A stretch of 64,000 nucleotides of DNA, from the NCBI GenBank assembly GCA_008508345.1, contig QNGE01001015.1, positions 132,125-196,124 of the forward strand, in the 5' to 3' direction. This document shows positions 22,341 to 34,900 of the stretch, one piece after another. A program made the translations under genes and the position numbers. Origin of the DNA: Paragonimus westermani (lineage: Eukaryota; Platyhelminthes; Trematoda; Plagiorchiida; Troglotrematidae). Every line of letters begins with the position of its first letter. Position 1 is the first letter of the stretch. Under the pieces are notes generated by a model that had not been told where the DNA came from, ran no database searches, and saw only the letters and a list, made by a program, of their open reading frames with translations.

Positions 22341-25300
22341 CGTTAGCATGAATTTGCCGAACAATCGAACCGGAGGCAGCGAGGCTTTTCGCGGTTGGAT
22401 TCGTCGTCAAGTTTATGTAAATGAAATGGTTGATTGATCACCAACAAGTGGCGGCTGTTTGACATCTTAAGAAGCGGTTCAATTGGTTTCAACATGACTA
22501 TATAGACAGGGGGATCCGAACAGTTTGTTCCCTTATCACAGACGGCCCTCCATGAGAAACAGAAATGACAGTGGATCTTAATCTATTCAAACGTGATGAT
22601 ACTTTGAAGTGGTTCTTCCCTCTTTCTCTTTTTCCGTGAGCAATGTAGACAGATTGATAATAGAACCGAACAAGTTCCAACGGGCGATCTGGGAAACTGC
22701 AGAGATATGTCGCGGTGGATGTGTATCAGTAAAAATCCTCGTTCTCAAAATAGGGACTGGGAACCATTCTGAGAGGCATCAGGGCATCGACTGAATTCCT
22801 AACGCATCAGAGCTAATTAGAGGCTGCACATTGTGTCAGCTGATTCTGGTGAACTTCGGTTCTTGCGGGATGCCAATTCATTTGAGGACGCAATGGTCAC
22901 AAGTTCACCCTGTGAAGGGTATTTTAGCGGAGGCATTCTTATAGGCAGCCAACGGCCACGCTGAATCTCAAATCTGCTTTCACCTCAGTCACTTGTGACG
23001 TTCGCTGAAACGGTCACCACTACACACAAGTCCAAAATAGTGTGAATCTTTTAAACACATTGTTTACCTACACTGCACACAGTGTGCGAGGCCACAGACA
23101 ACTTTCTCAGGTTTACACCAATCCTAATGACGTTTGCCTACCATACACATATGTTTGCTGAAATTTGCTTGGGAAAACGTTCTAAGAGTTTGTTTGAGGT
23201 TTCCAGTGGACTTAGCGTCGAACCTTCCCAACGTTAGGTTGACAGACATGGAGCAGGCGGACCACATTGCTTTGCTCGAATCCTCTGCTTAAGATAGCAC
23301 ATCATTCTGACCTACAAGACTAGCTCGGTTCGTTTATATAAAAGTTGCTTCAGGCTTTATAAATACAAAGTGTTACATCAAAACTGGGACACTCCACTTA
23401 CCCGTTCTTTGTCGTAGACAGTCCTTTGGAGAATATGGGCAGTTTTACATGCTTCGATAGCATAATCTCGTCAGACTGTAATATGGCTGGTAAGATACAA
23501 GTAAAATTAGCGAAAGCGCACGATGTTCCTCGCAATTTGAGTCGTCTATAGCATTGAAAAGACGTCCAGTTTTTGCTGACAGAAAAGGTGTATAATGGGT
23601 CCGAGGACGTGATCTGTTCTTGACGAGGATATCAACAGACTTGACGTGGTTGACCATTGTTTATTCCCCAGTTCAGTATACGTCAAATGGGCTGATTGTG
23701 TAATCAGTGCGGCCGTTCGCCAGCGCCTATTTCAAAATATTCGGAATATGCGAACAGCCGTGTAGCTAGTCACGTTGCAGAGACTGGGATGTTTGAATCA
23801 CTTACTACTCATGCGAGCTAACCGTCGTCCCTACTGGGCATTTTTTTACTAATGCCACCAACATTTGGGTGAATCCCAGTGGTGGTCAAACAACAACGTA
23901 ATCAGGAATTATGGTGGGTCCTAGCTGCCCCGTTGAGTAAAGTGAGTAGATGTCATTAGCCCCACGGGCGTCCTGAAGGCGGTGGTTAAATACGGTGTCT
24001 AAGATGGCTACGTACTGGGGTCAAAAATACCAGTTCATTCATGATATATCACTTTCTTTTATTTATTCCTGTTTCGTTCGAAATTTTTTGTGGGATATTG
24101 CGAGTCATTACGTCAATGATTGGCTGGTCCAGTCACTACCTACTTTGGTCAGACTAATGTTTGCTTTGTGTTTATGAGCGAACAGTCGACACCCGTTGTG
24201 GTTAGGCAATAAAACGGTGTCGTAGCTGCGCGGTTAATCGAAGTGAGGCACTGATGAGTGAATCAGTACGCAGCTGAGAGATACATGCGAAAATCAACCC
24301 ACGCGAGCTCAATATGGGAAAGAAGTAATTTCTTGTACAATTCATGCCTAAGTTCGAACAAAAACCTCAGTGAAGTTTTGTACGAAATCGTTATATAAGA
24401 AGGGATCATTTACACCAGCACATGTAGCGATATCTTTGTCGTTACCGTTGTATTAGGATATGGAGTGTACATATAAATTGCTTTATTCGGAACCCCTTGT
24501 TTATTCACGAGTAGTGGTGGGAAATGTCCGAAATGTGTTATTTTGAATCCGTTAGGGAGTTACAAAGTATGGTAACGTATATATGCTTGCCTGTCTCTCC
24601 TCATGTTGGAAAGTCTCATTTTATTCCATTTTATTATCGTTAATTCCTTTTCACATTTATTTATATCATAATTATATAAAAATGTAAAGTTTAAGGTGGA
24701 CACTTCCCATTCTAACTTCTGTTTTTCCCGAACTATCGTCCGCGAAATTTGGCCACGTAAACTTGGGAGTTTCATGTCAGAGGTCGCATTGTCTTGTAGG
24801 ACGATATCGTGTCACTGTGATTAGAATTTTATTTTCTGTTTATTTCAACCAAGTGATCTTAACCCCATATTGTTGCGTCCGCACTTTTTACATAGCTCTA
24901 ATATAGTTTTCGCTATAGTGACTGGTGAGAAGCACAGTTTTAAGCATTGTTTGTTTACTGATCAAAATTCATCGAAAGCACCCGGACGACTCGATGGCTT
25001 TTACCAATAATCGGGTGTGTGTGCAGGGCAAACTTAGTTCGGGTATTCTGCTATGTAGTTTTATGTTTCTAAATGAGCTTTCATCGTTACTGATGCCCCA
25101 GTTTTCACTAGTGATTATTTTTACCAAAAAAGTCATCTCTTTTTATTTGTCACTTTAACAGGAAATATTTCACGTTGTTCCATGTAACTTATCATTGTTT
25201 ACTTCAAGAATATTTGCTGTAGCAACCGTATGTAGCAAGTTAAACCCATATTTATTTCAATATTCTCTTGACAGAATTTAGATATAAGGTGGCACCAGAA

Positions 25301-25424
25301 TGACCGCAGTAAAATCATGCGCTACATCACTGGTAAGTGGTAGGGGCTGTGGTTAATATAAATTACGGAACACGGAAATGATTGTAGGTTATCCAGTATC
25401 ATGGATGTTATAGCCTATATCGTT
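22341..25424. other. No gene recognised
   Basis: About 3 kb with only short ORFs. The right part (24400-25300) is AT-rich. A short stretch at 23373-23394 resembles, in inverted orientation, one at about 28150-28175, but it is too short to classify. Confidence 0.45.
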
Positions 25425-25640
25425 TGAAAAAATCAGACTCGAGTTTCGTTCATCTCAAAGTTCATTAACAGTACATATCCTTGTCAGGACTGAGACTTCA
25501 ACTGTGATCACGCTTTCATGAAGCACCCGTGTTAAACACGACGCCATTGACCTCACACTGGGCATGCTAAGATAATTGCATTCAGACACAGGCACATTTG
25601 CTTGCGAGTAGTGATCAGGTTATCCGATGGTCTCAATAAA
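25425..25640 (-). repeat. SINE-like repeat family 2, copy c
   Basis: Carries cagactcgagtttcgttc, acagtacatatccttgtcag and cattgacctcacac. The minus strand has a tRNA-like arrangement: gtgaggtcaatggcgtcg as A box region and agttgaagtctcag as B box region, about 35 bases apart. It aligns along its length with copies b and d. Confidence 0.6.
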
Positions 25641-25789
25641 AATCACAGTGGTCGAGCTGTTGACTCTAGTCGACAACTTGGCGATAAGCGCTTCCAAAAC
25701 AGGTCGAAATCTCCGGTTTCATTAAACTTGCTAGGCGATATTTTAAATTACTGCTGAGTAGCCGGGATGTTGGTTAACTACAAGCTGAA

Positions 25790-25900
25790 TACCCTTGACA
25801 TTCGCCCACCACGTTCGTACAAAATACATTTTCCAGCCAACCTCCCTTAAAAAATTCATTAGACTTGTGTTTTGCTCTTCTTAGGGTTGGTTAGCAGGAC
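25790..25900 (-). repeat. SINE-like repeat family 2, partial copy e
   Basis: Matches the left part of copy a: ttttccagccaacctccctt, ttagacttgtgttttgctct. More diverged than the other copies. Confidence 0.45.
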
Positions 25901-26027
25901 CGGAACATCAACTCGTCCCAAATTAGACACTACTGAACGCCCGGTCATAATCGTTTATTAGTAATGATCACGTTGCCCGTTCACCACAAAACGAGATATA
26001 GTAGCCTTCCTACTAACTACAAACAAT

Positions 26028-26081
26028 TTTTTTCAAGTTGACCATTTGATCGCAGCGTTCGCATTCAGATAAACTTTCCAG
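26028..26081 (-). repeat. SINE-like repeat family 2, fragment next to a single n
   Basis: cgcagcgttcgcattcagat followed by aaactttccag matches copy a at about 2970-2997. The fragment ends abruptly at an ambiguous base (26082), so the junction may be an assembly artefact. Confidence 0.6.
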
Positions 26082-26092
26082 NTGTTTCAGCG

Positions 26093-26141
26093 TTGATGAT
26101 GTCACCTCGCCTGGTGATGAAACGTTTGCAACCTAAATGTC
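26093..26141 (+). ncRNA. Hammerhead-ribozyme-like motif (degenerate core)
   Basis: Candidate type seen in Penelope-like elements. Core strand ttgatga (26093-26099; the canonical first C is T). Helix II is tcacc/ggtga around a 6-nt loop (26102-26117). GAAA lies at 26119-26122. Helix III is acgttt/aaatgt with one G-U pair around a 7-nt loop (26122-26140), and GTC ends at 26141 as the expected cleavage triplet. Helix I is weak (agc/gct), and the core carries a T at the first position plus an extra G in helix II. The motif at 39130 has the same layout, including the bulged G. Activity is doubtful. Confidence 0.5.
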
Positions 26142-26478
26142 AAGCTCGGCGAACATATCAATACCAAAACCATCAATCCGAGCTACAAACAACACCACCA
26201 ATGACGGTTATCTGAATACCGTCGAAGGCAAATTCGACTTCGAAGATTTCAGTATATTTCATGGTATAGACACAGAGAAACACACTATGAGGAGTTTGAA
26301 AAAAATAGTATTTTGCTTCCGGCAAGATTTAATTTGGCAATTAAAATACCAAAATGTTGATCCGACTCAGCAGTTCAGTTTCCCTCCAATTATGATGTGT
26401 ATGGTCCGAATAAGCAAAGCGATCGGAAAAAGTGTGCTCAGTTCAACCTCAAAGATCTGTGGGGGAGGCTGCGAATAG
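26137..26478 (+). other. 113-codon ORF of unknown nature downstream of the hammerhead-like motif
   Basis: Open frame of 113 codons beginning MSSSANISIPKPS, just after the ribozyme-like motif. No domain recognised. Its place suggests it could belong to the 5' part of a retroelement whose terminal repeat carries the ribozyme, but no reverse-transcriptase motif follows. Could be chance. Confidence 0.2.
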
Positions 26479-27504
26479 TGTGTTGTATGTAAATGACACC
26501 AGATTGCGGTCATAAGTCAGTTAGCTGATGAAAACCATTTGTAAAATCATGACGAACGCAAAGATCCCTATCAGTACTCAGGGAACGAACGACTATCTCT
26601 CACAACATTCAACAAACAAGCAAAAGGAAAACTTCACCGATGAGAACAAAGTTTTATGGAACTAAAATGTTGACACACTGAACGCAAGATGTGATAAAGG
26701 ACCACGTACTGCGTAGCTGCTGCCCCGTTTGAAAGTGATCTAATGACGAACTGTGGACGCCTTCGGTCTCCATGGTAAGCCTGGAAGGAAAACAATACGC
26801 TTCATTTGGTGTGATCGTTGGGCCTAATTTCTGGTTGACATTGGTCGACTGTCAAAGTGTTAAAAACAGTTTACAAAGGATAGCCTGTGCACAGTCAAGA
26901 TTTGAACTGAATCGAGAAGGTTGTTGGTTAGACGACTGCACTGAGACCAACCTATTTAGGCGTCGAGAACAGAGATGATTTGGTTGAAATTCTATAAGCG
27001 CGTCTGCACCGCTTAGAAGTAAGCCAGTAGCATCGATGCATAGAATTTCTTAACCAAAACTACAGTAGGGCACCATGTTACTTGTTGGACTGAGGTATTC
27101 GTGTAATTAAGAGACAAGGTAATTTTGACTTATTGCACTGTTGTAGTAGTTTACCAAGTGTTAAAAACAAGACGCCTAAAGTGGTTTACTTTGCGAGTAC
27201 GAGTGGATGTAAACCGTGCAGCTGTCAGCTTCCATCCAGTTCCTACTAGTGGTCATGAACCTGGCCATAAGTTGCTGCGACTTAACCCCTTGCTCAGGCG
27301 AACGGCAACCTGATACGTTCCAGAAAAAGCCTTGTAACGATGAATAAAATTATTCTAAATAACAAAACGAGAAGTGTTAAGAATACAGACCCGTTGGGTG
27401 CTCGTTACCACTTCGCATAACGTTTCTAACCACCGAGTAGAATGGTACTGAGATCCCCGACCAGTTTTTTTCTAATAAGCAGCATGGCAGAGTTATGATT
27501 TCAG
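26479..27504. other. No gene recognised; one tRNA-like remnant
   Basis: Mostly featureless. The minus strand of about 26890-26960 has tRNA-like B-box sequence (agttcaaatct), which may be another SINE head, too decayed to assign to a family. Confidence 0.35.
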
Positions 27505-27715
27505 ATGAAACCCAACTGTGAAAAGCTAGGACTTTGGTTGGACTCGAACCAGCGAGATACAGCATGCCTTAACGCGGCAAGCGCACTACTAGCTGAGCTG
27601 CAAAGCCACACTGGTAGCTCGGAACTTTCACATTTGGACTCTGTTACACACCCATCCCACTGTCTAATATGGAATCCTCCAAATGATCCAACGGATCGAC
27701 TGCCCCGACACTTCA
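27505..27715 (-). repeat. tRNA-derived SINE family 1, best-preserved copy
   Basis: The minus strand 27607 down to 27530 folds as a tRNA. The acceptor stem ggctttg/caaagtc has 7 pairs with one G-U. There is a D-arm-like gctcagctagtag, an anticodon-like arm with loop gcgttaa (GTT at the anticodon position, C instead of U before it), a 10-nt variable region and a T arm with loop ttcgagt (B box ggttcgagtcc, 27541-27550 region). The long variable region and C33 argue for a SINE head rather than a working tRNA. The family block ggaatcctccaaatgatcc lies at 27671-27690. Overlapping ORFs are by-products. Confidence 0.75.
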
Positions 27716-30700
27716 TTGTGTGACCACTTTTGGAAGTCTGAATAACTAATTCCTGGTGCGGGGGTCTACAGTAAGTGACCTGAACATCTCCGGTTGGCCA
27801 GTTGATCGCGTATCCTGAAAATTCCGACATACTCGCTCGTGAACAGTCGCATTGATCGTGTGGTCGTTCCATTTAATTTGAACCAACTGGAGTTGGTCAA
27901 CCACAAGCATGCTTACGTCCTTTACGCAAACAGGCTGAGTCTGTCATCCGCAGAGCACAGCTGAACGCACTCAATTACTATATGAGTTTCAGCAACAACC
28001 GAGCGTCAGTTCAGCACCATAGATGACAGAGGTTGACAAAAGCAAGGTGTGTCTTCTAGATTCTAGCTAATCTATCAACCATACACAAGTGAACCAGATG
28101 ATGAAACTGTTCACAGTCTCAAGCTGACTACCTGTAAAAATCTTGAATGTAGGAGTGTCCCAGTCCTGATGCAACACTGTATTCTGAAGGTGGAAGGCGC
28201 GTTCCACACTGACTGGGCCTGCCATTCAACTTTTTCAGCACGGTCTGCATGAATTCGTCAGACGGATTAAGAACGGCATTGTCATCCACGTACTCCATTT
28301 AGTTCGCTCTAGTGGCAGAAAGCAACTCAAGGCTAAGCACGTTGGATTCCTTCGTCGTGCCTTTCAGAATTATAGGAAAGGATGTTCATATGGAAGTATT
28401 TCCGGACGTCCACTCTTGACTGGGCAATCCACGGCCGGTTTCGTCTTTGTTTAGACTCACCGGGGACAGTTAATGTGGATGCGGATCGAACTGGCAATCA
28501 GTCTGAATATGAGTCAAAGCTCTTGTATGGTGCTCTGTCATTAGTTCTGTAAGCATCTCCTGTGACAATGTAATTGAATTGTAATTTGTTTGTACCCCAT
28601 TACGATAATCATTTCGAGCGCTTTCGGGCATAATCACAACAAACGGGCAGTGCGCGTGGAACGGTTACATATAGACTACCTAATCATATTTTTGAGTGAC
28701 CGTGAAGTAGTAACATAAAATGAAGAGTAAAGAAAACGTTTTTATTTACGCTTGAGTAAAGTTTCAAAGTTCGTAACCATTCCATCGAAAGTACTTCGCT
28801 TCCAGTCCACCCAATCCCCTCTTAGTGTTTTCAAAGTATTTGACTTTATATGGAACCGCCGTCTATAAACCTTTTCAGGTTCGCAAAACATTTCTCAACT
28901 CCACAATTTGTCGGACAGCAAATGGTTCACGTAGATAAATCACAATAACTGTGACTACTTTTGCATTGGATATCTGGTAGGTTAACGTGGGAATCAAAAT
29001 AGTCGGTTTGGACAATTGGACGAACTTCTTAAAAATGACCACACTCGGTACCTGAGACACAGGATCTCTTCATCCACTTGATCATTACATCACTAAAGCG
29101 TGCAACAAGGGATACAGGCATTTAATCACATCTCAAAATCAAGTCACAAAAACTACGTTTTGGACTCCCGTACCCTGATGAAAAATCCTTCGACTTTTCC
29201 AATCGGTATGTTTCGTATTGTTCAAATGGTTTCTTCCTAAATTCCCTTGGTGACGCTTCAAGTCTATCATGAATCCCTTGGAGACCTCCCCAAGCCAGTT
29301 AATGCCTAACAGGCACGCCCTCACGACCATTGTCCTGCGCAAGATCACGCACCATGCATACGCCTGCCGGTGCGTTCCCAACCACCTTCCTTCAGCTGGG
29401 TTGTTTTTCTGTTGGCTGACGCATGCCTATGTAGTTAACATTCATGCATCTTCCAGAGGCATTGACTTTCCAGATTCAAATTTATGTTAACCCTGACGGA
29501 TGGGTCTGTGTTACCTGTATCCCTAATACTTCTGAGCTCATGTGTTGTTATACACATTGTGAACATGAGTAACTGAGGTTAGTAAGATGTACCTCATTGA
29601 TTACGTTACTAATCGTAACGTACAAATCGGTCTAACATGTTTGGACCCTTAGGATCCGATTTGCCTGTGCGTCACTTAGTGTTTAACGGCTGTGGGGTCG
29701 ATCGTACCCAAGCCATAAGCACGCAACATCAGGCCGCCTACAACTTGCAAACAAAATCCGGGCTGCAAACGAGAGCAGGGTGCCATCCGTGAGAAAATCT
29801 TCCTTGTGGATTTTTCCGTCTCACTTCACAAACAACGGTAACATTTAGATCACTGAACCCGACCATCTACCAACTCCTCTGACATTCCGTCCACTGAGTT
29901 TGTGGGTCAGGTGAGTCTCAGCTGGACAGATGAACTTGAATTACTGTGGCCGATGCGTTATCTTCTTTTCTCCATGCAACATCACCGTTTGCCCACTCCC
30001 ATTCAAGCATATTGTGATATCATCTGTGAACAGCAAAAATTACAATCCCGTCCTTCAAAAAACCATGAACAATATTTCTCATATGTCCTCTTCTCCACAC
30101 GACGTTCATAACAATGTACTGCATAATATGAACGAAAAATGCTTTCTTCCAAAATTCCGTAAACTGCATACCTTTTTGTAACACATTCCTACGTTAATCC
30201 CCCCGTAAACCTCTTTGGATTTCATTTTATGCCTTCGATCTTTTTGCACACGCAACATTCACATACTCATTGCACATGACCTTCCAGATTTTTCACTTAC
30301 CGGACCCATCACGTTTTATGGAAAACTTATATCAAGTGTTGTATAGTAGAGCCTGTCTGTCGATACACCGGTGTTCAAACTGATAACTGTCTGCTCGGCA
30401 TTCCGGTCAGGTTCCACACAGATAAACCGACTAGATACATCCACTGGTGCCATTTGCGCCAATAACGTCAAGGTAATTGTGATATGAAATTCACCGTGCT
30501 AAGCAGTACGAAAAACAGTCGCCAGTCTATTAGAAATTACATATGCCTTCGAGTCAGATCGTACCTCGTTTAGTTGCCAACCTGTTTATTCAAGTGTATT
30601 CTGTGGCTAGGCGAAGTGGAAACTTGCACACACACCGATTTGCTCACATCGATCATCCCAGCTTACCTGACATATCCAGTGCTCCACAAAGAATAACAGC

Positions 30701-31854
30701 TATGTCCTCAGGTGTTACACCAAACGAAGTTGACCTCCGCTTAACATGCGCCTAACCAACCCCACGTTTCGATCAGCTTGACTACTCTGGCGACTCGACG
30801 CCCATTCAGTCAGCTAGTTGAACCGCACAGTCCAACCAAGCAAAAAAAATCGAACTGGAGAACGGATCACCAGTTATGCAACCACATAGCGTGGACACAT
30901 GTGTTTGCGTGTAGTTTGCCGTGCTCATTGATTTGTATCCTCGATAAGTACGCTCATGCATTCCTTTAACATATTCTCGCATAGGCAGTACAACCTCTAC
31001 ATCTCCCCTAAAATTCACTAATCGAGCCAGGGAGCACTGATAGAGGATGTAACCGGTTCATTACCGAAATTGCCCTCAATGTTGGAACACTTACACAATT
31101 TATCATTCACCCATGGATTCACTCAGTTCACATACGGTCGTTCGCTGAGACCTGCGCATTTCATGTTCAGCAACGCCAGAACACATCTGGGTTAGGGTGC
31201 CTTTCAACTTTATCCTGGATAGATAAACAAGATTTAACCAGCGTTAAGTGTAGAGAAGAATACTTTTCGAGAAACATGGCGGTTTGTAGCGTCATTCTGG
31301 TTGACCTAAACTATCCATTGAAACGGAAGGCTAGTGTCTTCTGAGGGCAACCAAATTTAAATCATTCGTTTCAAGTGATAGTCTGGGTGAACATGGTGAC
31401 ATTCCGATGTTTTTAATTGTAGTGCGATGGCACATATGTAACTTGAAACACTATTAAAGCATTCTGTACAAGTAGCCTTTCTGGCAGAGGGTACAGAAAA
31501 GCAAACTGGGTTAAACGATGAGGAGTTGCATGTGGTACGGTGCTATGTAGAGTCGAATCATTTGGAGAGAGGAATCAAAAGCCATTTTTGGTTATTATGA
31601 GGAAGTACTGTGGGGGGAACACCGGCTAGACATCTGGGATGTCGGCCGCGCGCGCACACACTGGCTTAAGTGTACAACCAAGATACAAGAGTACGGTCTT
31701 GATGAGCTGATCACGCAATGCAGGACAAATCCAAAGCCCACTTATTCGTACTCTATATCTGACTTGTTCGGGGTTTGCACCCTACGGGAGCTTGGCCTTC
31801 AAGTATTACCTGACAAACAGTGGCGTGCGATGATTACAAAATAATTAACCTGTA
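27716..31854. other. No gene recognised
   Basis: Over 4 kb with short ORFs only (the longest apart from SINE shadows are about 60-85 codons) and no domain I recognise. No exon with good splice borders and plausible coding bias was found. Confidence 0.4.
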
Positions 31855-31925
31855 AAACGTCGGACTTTAGCGGAATTCGAACCTACGACTGCAACCGCGA
31901 AACTTACCACCTGTTGGTCCATGGA
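31855..31925 (-). repeat. tRNA-like SINE head remnant
   Basis: cggactttagcggaattcga resembles the 3' end of the family 1 head (ggactttggttggactcgaa at 27529). Its reverse complement carries a clear B box, ggttcgaattcc (31872-31883). The A box is poor. Probably a diverged relative of SINE family 1. Confidence 0.4.
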
Positions 31926-34900
31926 ACTGCTGGCCTCAGAAACCAGCAGTTCTATCGTGAACGAGGAATATCTCACAGCTTGTTGAGAGCAACGAAATCC
32001 ATGTCAACTTTTGGTTCGCCTTCTCACTAATTTTAATGATGTGTGGTCTATTTTTAGTAAACAGTGAGAATTGTATCAGACATCAATTTTTTTCAGCAGA
32101 AATAGTGGTCGGGCAATACAACACGACTACAAAACCCACCCCACTGAAGTAACCTCAAATATAACCAAAGTGACTTCTGTTCTTAGAATCTGTATATGTT
32201 GTTTTTTTAATGACAGGCGGTTTGTCAGACAGTTTTCTGAGTTTTCTCAACCGCTACATGACAATCCCCTAATCGTCGTCATGACGATGAAGGTTGGACA
32301 GTTAGACAGTGCTAGATCAATACATATTGCATCGTGCCCAGACAACCTGGTTTATTCACGAGATTGGTGAAATTAACGTTAGAGAACGATAGAATGGTCA
32401 TCTTGACCGGTCTTTGTTTTTAAGCGAGAACATTTTGTTTAAAATTCAAATCTTAGCGTTTTCTTGCATTTTCCGACGTGATGAGCTCAACATTCTGTTA
32501 TGCAAAAATCGGCTGCACTAGTAAAGCACTGCGAAACGTAAATTTCTACCCTTAGAGCAATAAAAGTTGCACCTATTGAACATACTGCAAGTAAAGTGAA
32601 AAATAATCGGACAAGACGTTCGGTGAGAAAATTTACGCGGAAAGATTTAGCTGCGGTTGGATTGTGTGCAGAAGCATACATTGTACAACTCAATTCAGGA
32701 CAGGGCAGTTCAGTCGTATTCAAATAGCAACTGGGATGGTTAAATGACTGCTGGACACGTGATTGGAGATCAGAAAGATGTACCCCTAGGCAATATCTAG
32801 ATACAAGTGACATGGGTTATTTCACATGCATTCCAGCCTTAAACAATTGTACTTAATCCTTCTGGAAAATCGTTGGACTCCCGAATAAGTGAGTGGGAAA
32901 CCGTTTGAGCTGATTTGCCACTATAGGTTGGATTCGACTCCTGGGTTGGGACTCTCGGGACTTACAGAATGGGTGGCTAAAGACTTTAGGTGTGATGGCG
33001 GTTAACCAAACTCAGTGAAGTGAACGATGCCGTTGTTTGGCCGAATCATCAGAGAAGTGGGTGTAATTGAAGAAGCGGGGCAGTGAAACTGACGACGGCT
33101 AACTTTCACTTGTAATTCAAGTACCAATTTTCAAGGTGTGAGCATCTTCTTATCGAGGGTGTGAGTACAAGCATAGCTGTTTTTGGTGGCCATGTTCTCA
33201 CTCTTCCCCGTCTTTATCGTTCAAGCTTGCCCACTTCCTAGTGACTGCATGGAACTTATGCATCAACGCGCAACACTACTTTACAGCCTTGTTGACGACG
33301 ACCACGACGAAAGCTAACCAGCTGATTCATAACCGGTCCGTTTTCACCTATCGAAGTTTGTAAGTGGTTGGTTAACTTTCATTTTGAGAGCTTATGTGCA
33401 ACAAATAGACAGTCTTGTTGCCAGCTTCACAGCTCTTCCTAACTTATGAGCAATCAACCGATATCAACCAAATCGAAACTTACAATGCTTTATCAAGTTA
33501 ACTTCGACCGGTGAGGAAACCGCCACACAGAGTTCATCAACAGCTACCGGAACGAATGGAAGCATACAAATCAATGAAGTATTTATTTCTATAAATGCAA
33601 TGATCAGACTAAACGATCTCAGAAGTGCTCAAGTAAGAAGGTGTGTATCCCATCGTATCTTGACCCGTTCATTCAGTTGCTCTAACCATGTACCGTCTAG
33701 TGGCCGATAGGCAACCAGTATGGGACGAACAGGGCGTTCCTCATCACTTTCCGATGGTCTCGCTCTTGTGGTGGATGTTGGAGTGGGCGGTTGAAGATCA
33801 AACAGGCCAGACATATTGGACAGTTGTAGCTGAAAATTTGACAGAGCGGTGCGCAGACGTTGACGATGTTTCCGAGCCTAGGTCGGGATGGCCAAGAGAG
33901 ACAAAGAGAGAAGGAAATAACTGGACTCGGATAAACAGAGAAGACAACTGAATGATGGGCTATAAACCTATCCATCAACAGGCAAGCATAGCTTCAGATT
34001 AAAATGTGGATATCAGTTGCCCTCAAACGTTCTTTCCGGTCCGCACGACTAGGTTGGGCTACGTAAGGATTCGATGAAAAAGTCATTTGAAAAAGCGTTG
34101 TGCGAAACACGAAATGAAGCCAAATTAAAACATTTAAGAGAAACCTTATGCATCCAGAAGAAAGACAATACCCAGTATGGATATACAATCATAACAGTAA
34201 AAATAATTGTACACATTATATGTTGAGCTAACGAAACGATTTACTGATAGAGAAGAACACAATGTTAAGAGCAAGTCGTAGCACTCGACGTTTTGATCAC
34301 TTTAGGCAACCCTCTTCAACAGTGTTGTTGAAATCATACTCTGTTTCGGGAAATGGACTGCTAAGTCCTGAGATGACTGTTGATCTGTTTTGCCCATGCA
34401 AACAATAAGACAACAGCAAGTAAACTGGTACACAACGTGGGTGACAGAGAAGCCAGACGAAGTAAGTTCACGAGTATGAGGAACTGACTCACTGGTGGTT
34501 TGTACTAAAGCGCAATTGTGCGGAGGCATATGTACGAGCCAAATTAGAATTTTTGGTCTCAAGATTGTGCGTCGAATGCTCCTCGTTGAATTGCAAAGAC
34601 AGAAATATATTGTTAGTTTGAACTATTTTGATCGGCTCATTGGTATGGTTCACCTTGCTGTGGATTTCAAGGGCAGTCAATTGTCGTTGTCGTTTTTCTC
34701 AGACTCTCTTCGGTTAGAGGCTTCCCCTGATGTTTATCACACTGATATGCCCTAATCCTGAAATAAACGTTTGAAACTTGCCTGCGATACTTCATGTATG
34801 ATACACAGTTGACTGGTGGAGTACAGCACGAAATCAGAAAGCGTTTTAACACTATTCACACTTTTACTGAATCCATTCTGCACACACTATCGACAAATCA

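Noticed and set aside
23373..23400. Inverted match to about 28150-28175 around ctgggacactcc
   Set aside because: Roughly 20 bases with mismatches; could be chance or a fragment of an unidentified repeat, so not listed.
27530..27607. Functional tRNA-Asn gene
   Set aside because: C instead of U before the anticodon, a mismatched T stem, a 10-nt variable region, and repeat relatives elsewhere in the window point to a SINE.
30690..30752. Shared piece with 39056-39090 (both read EVDLR in one frame)
   Set aside because: Only about 11 bases of solid match (gaagttgacct); too short to call a repeat.
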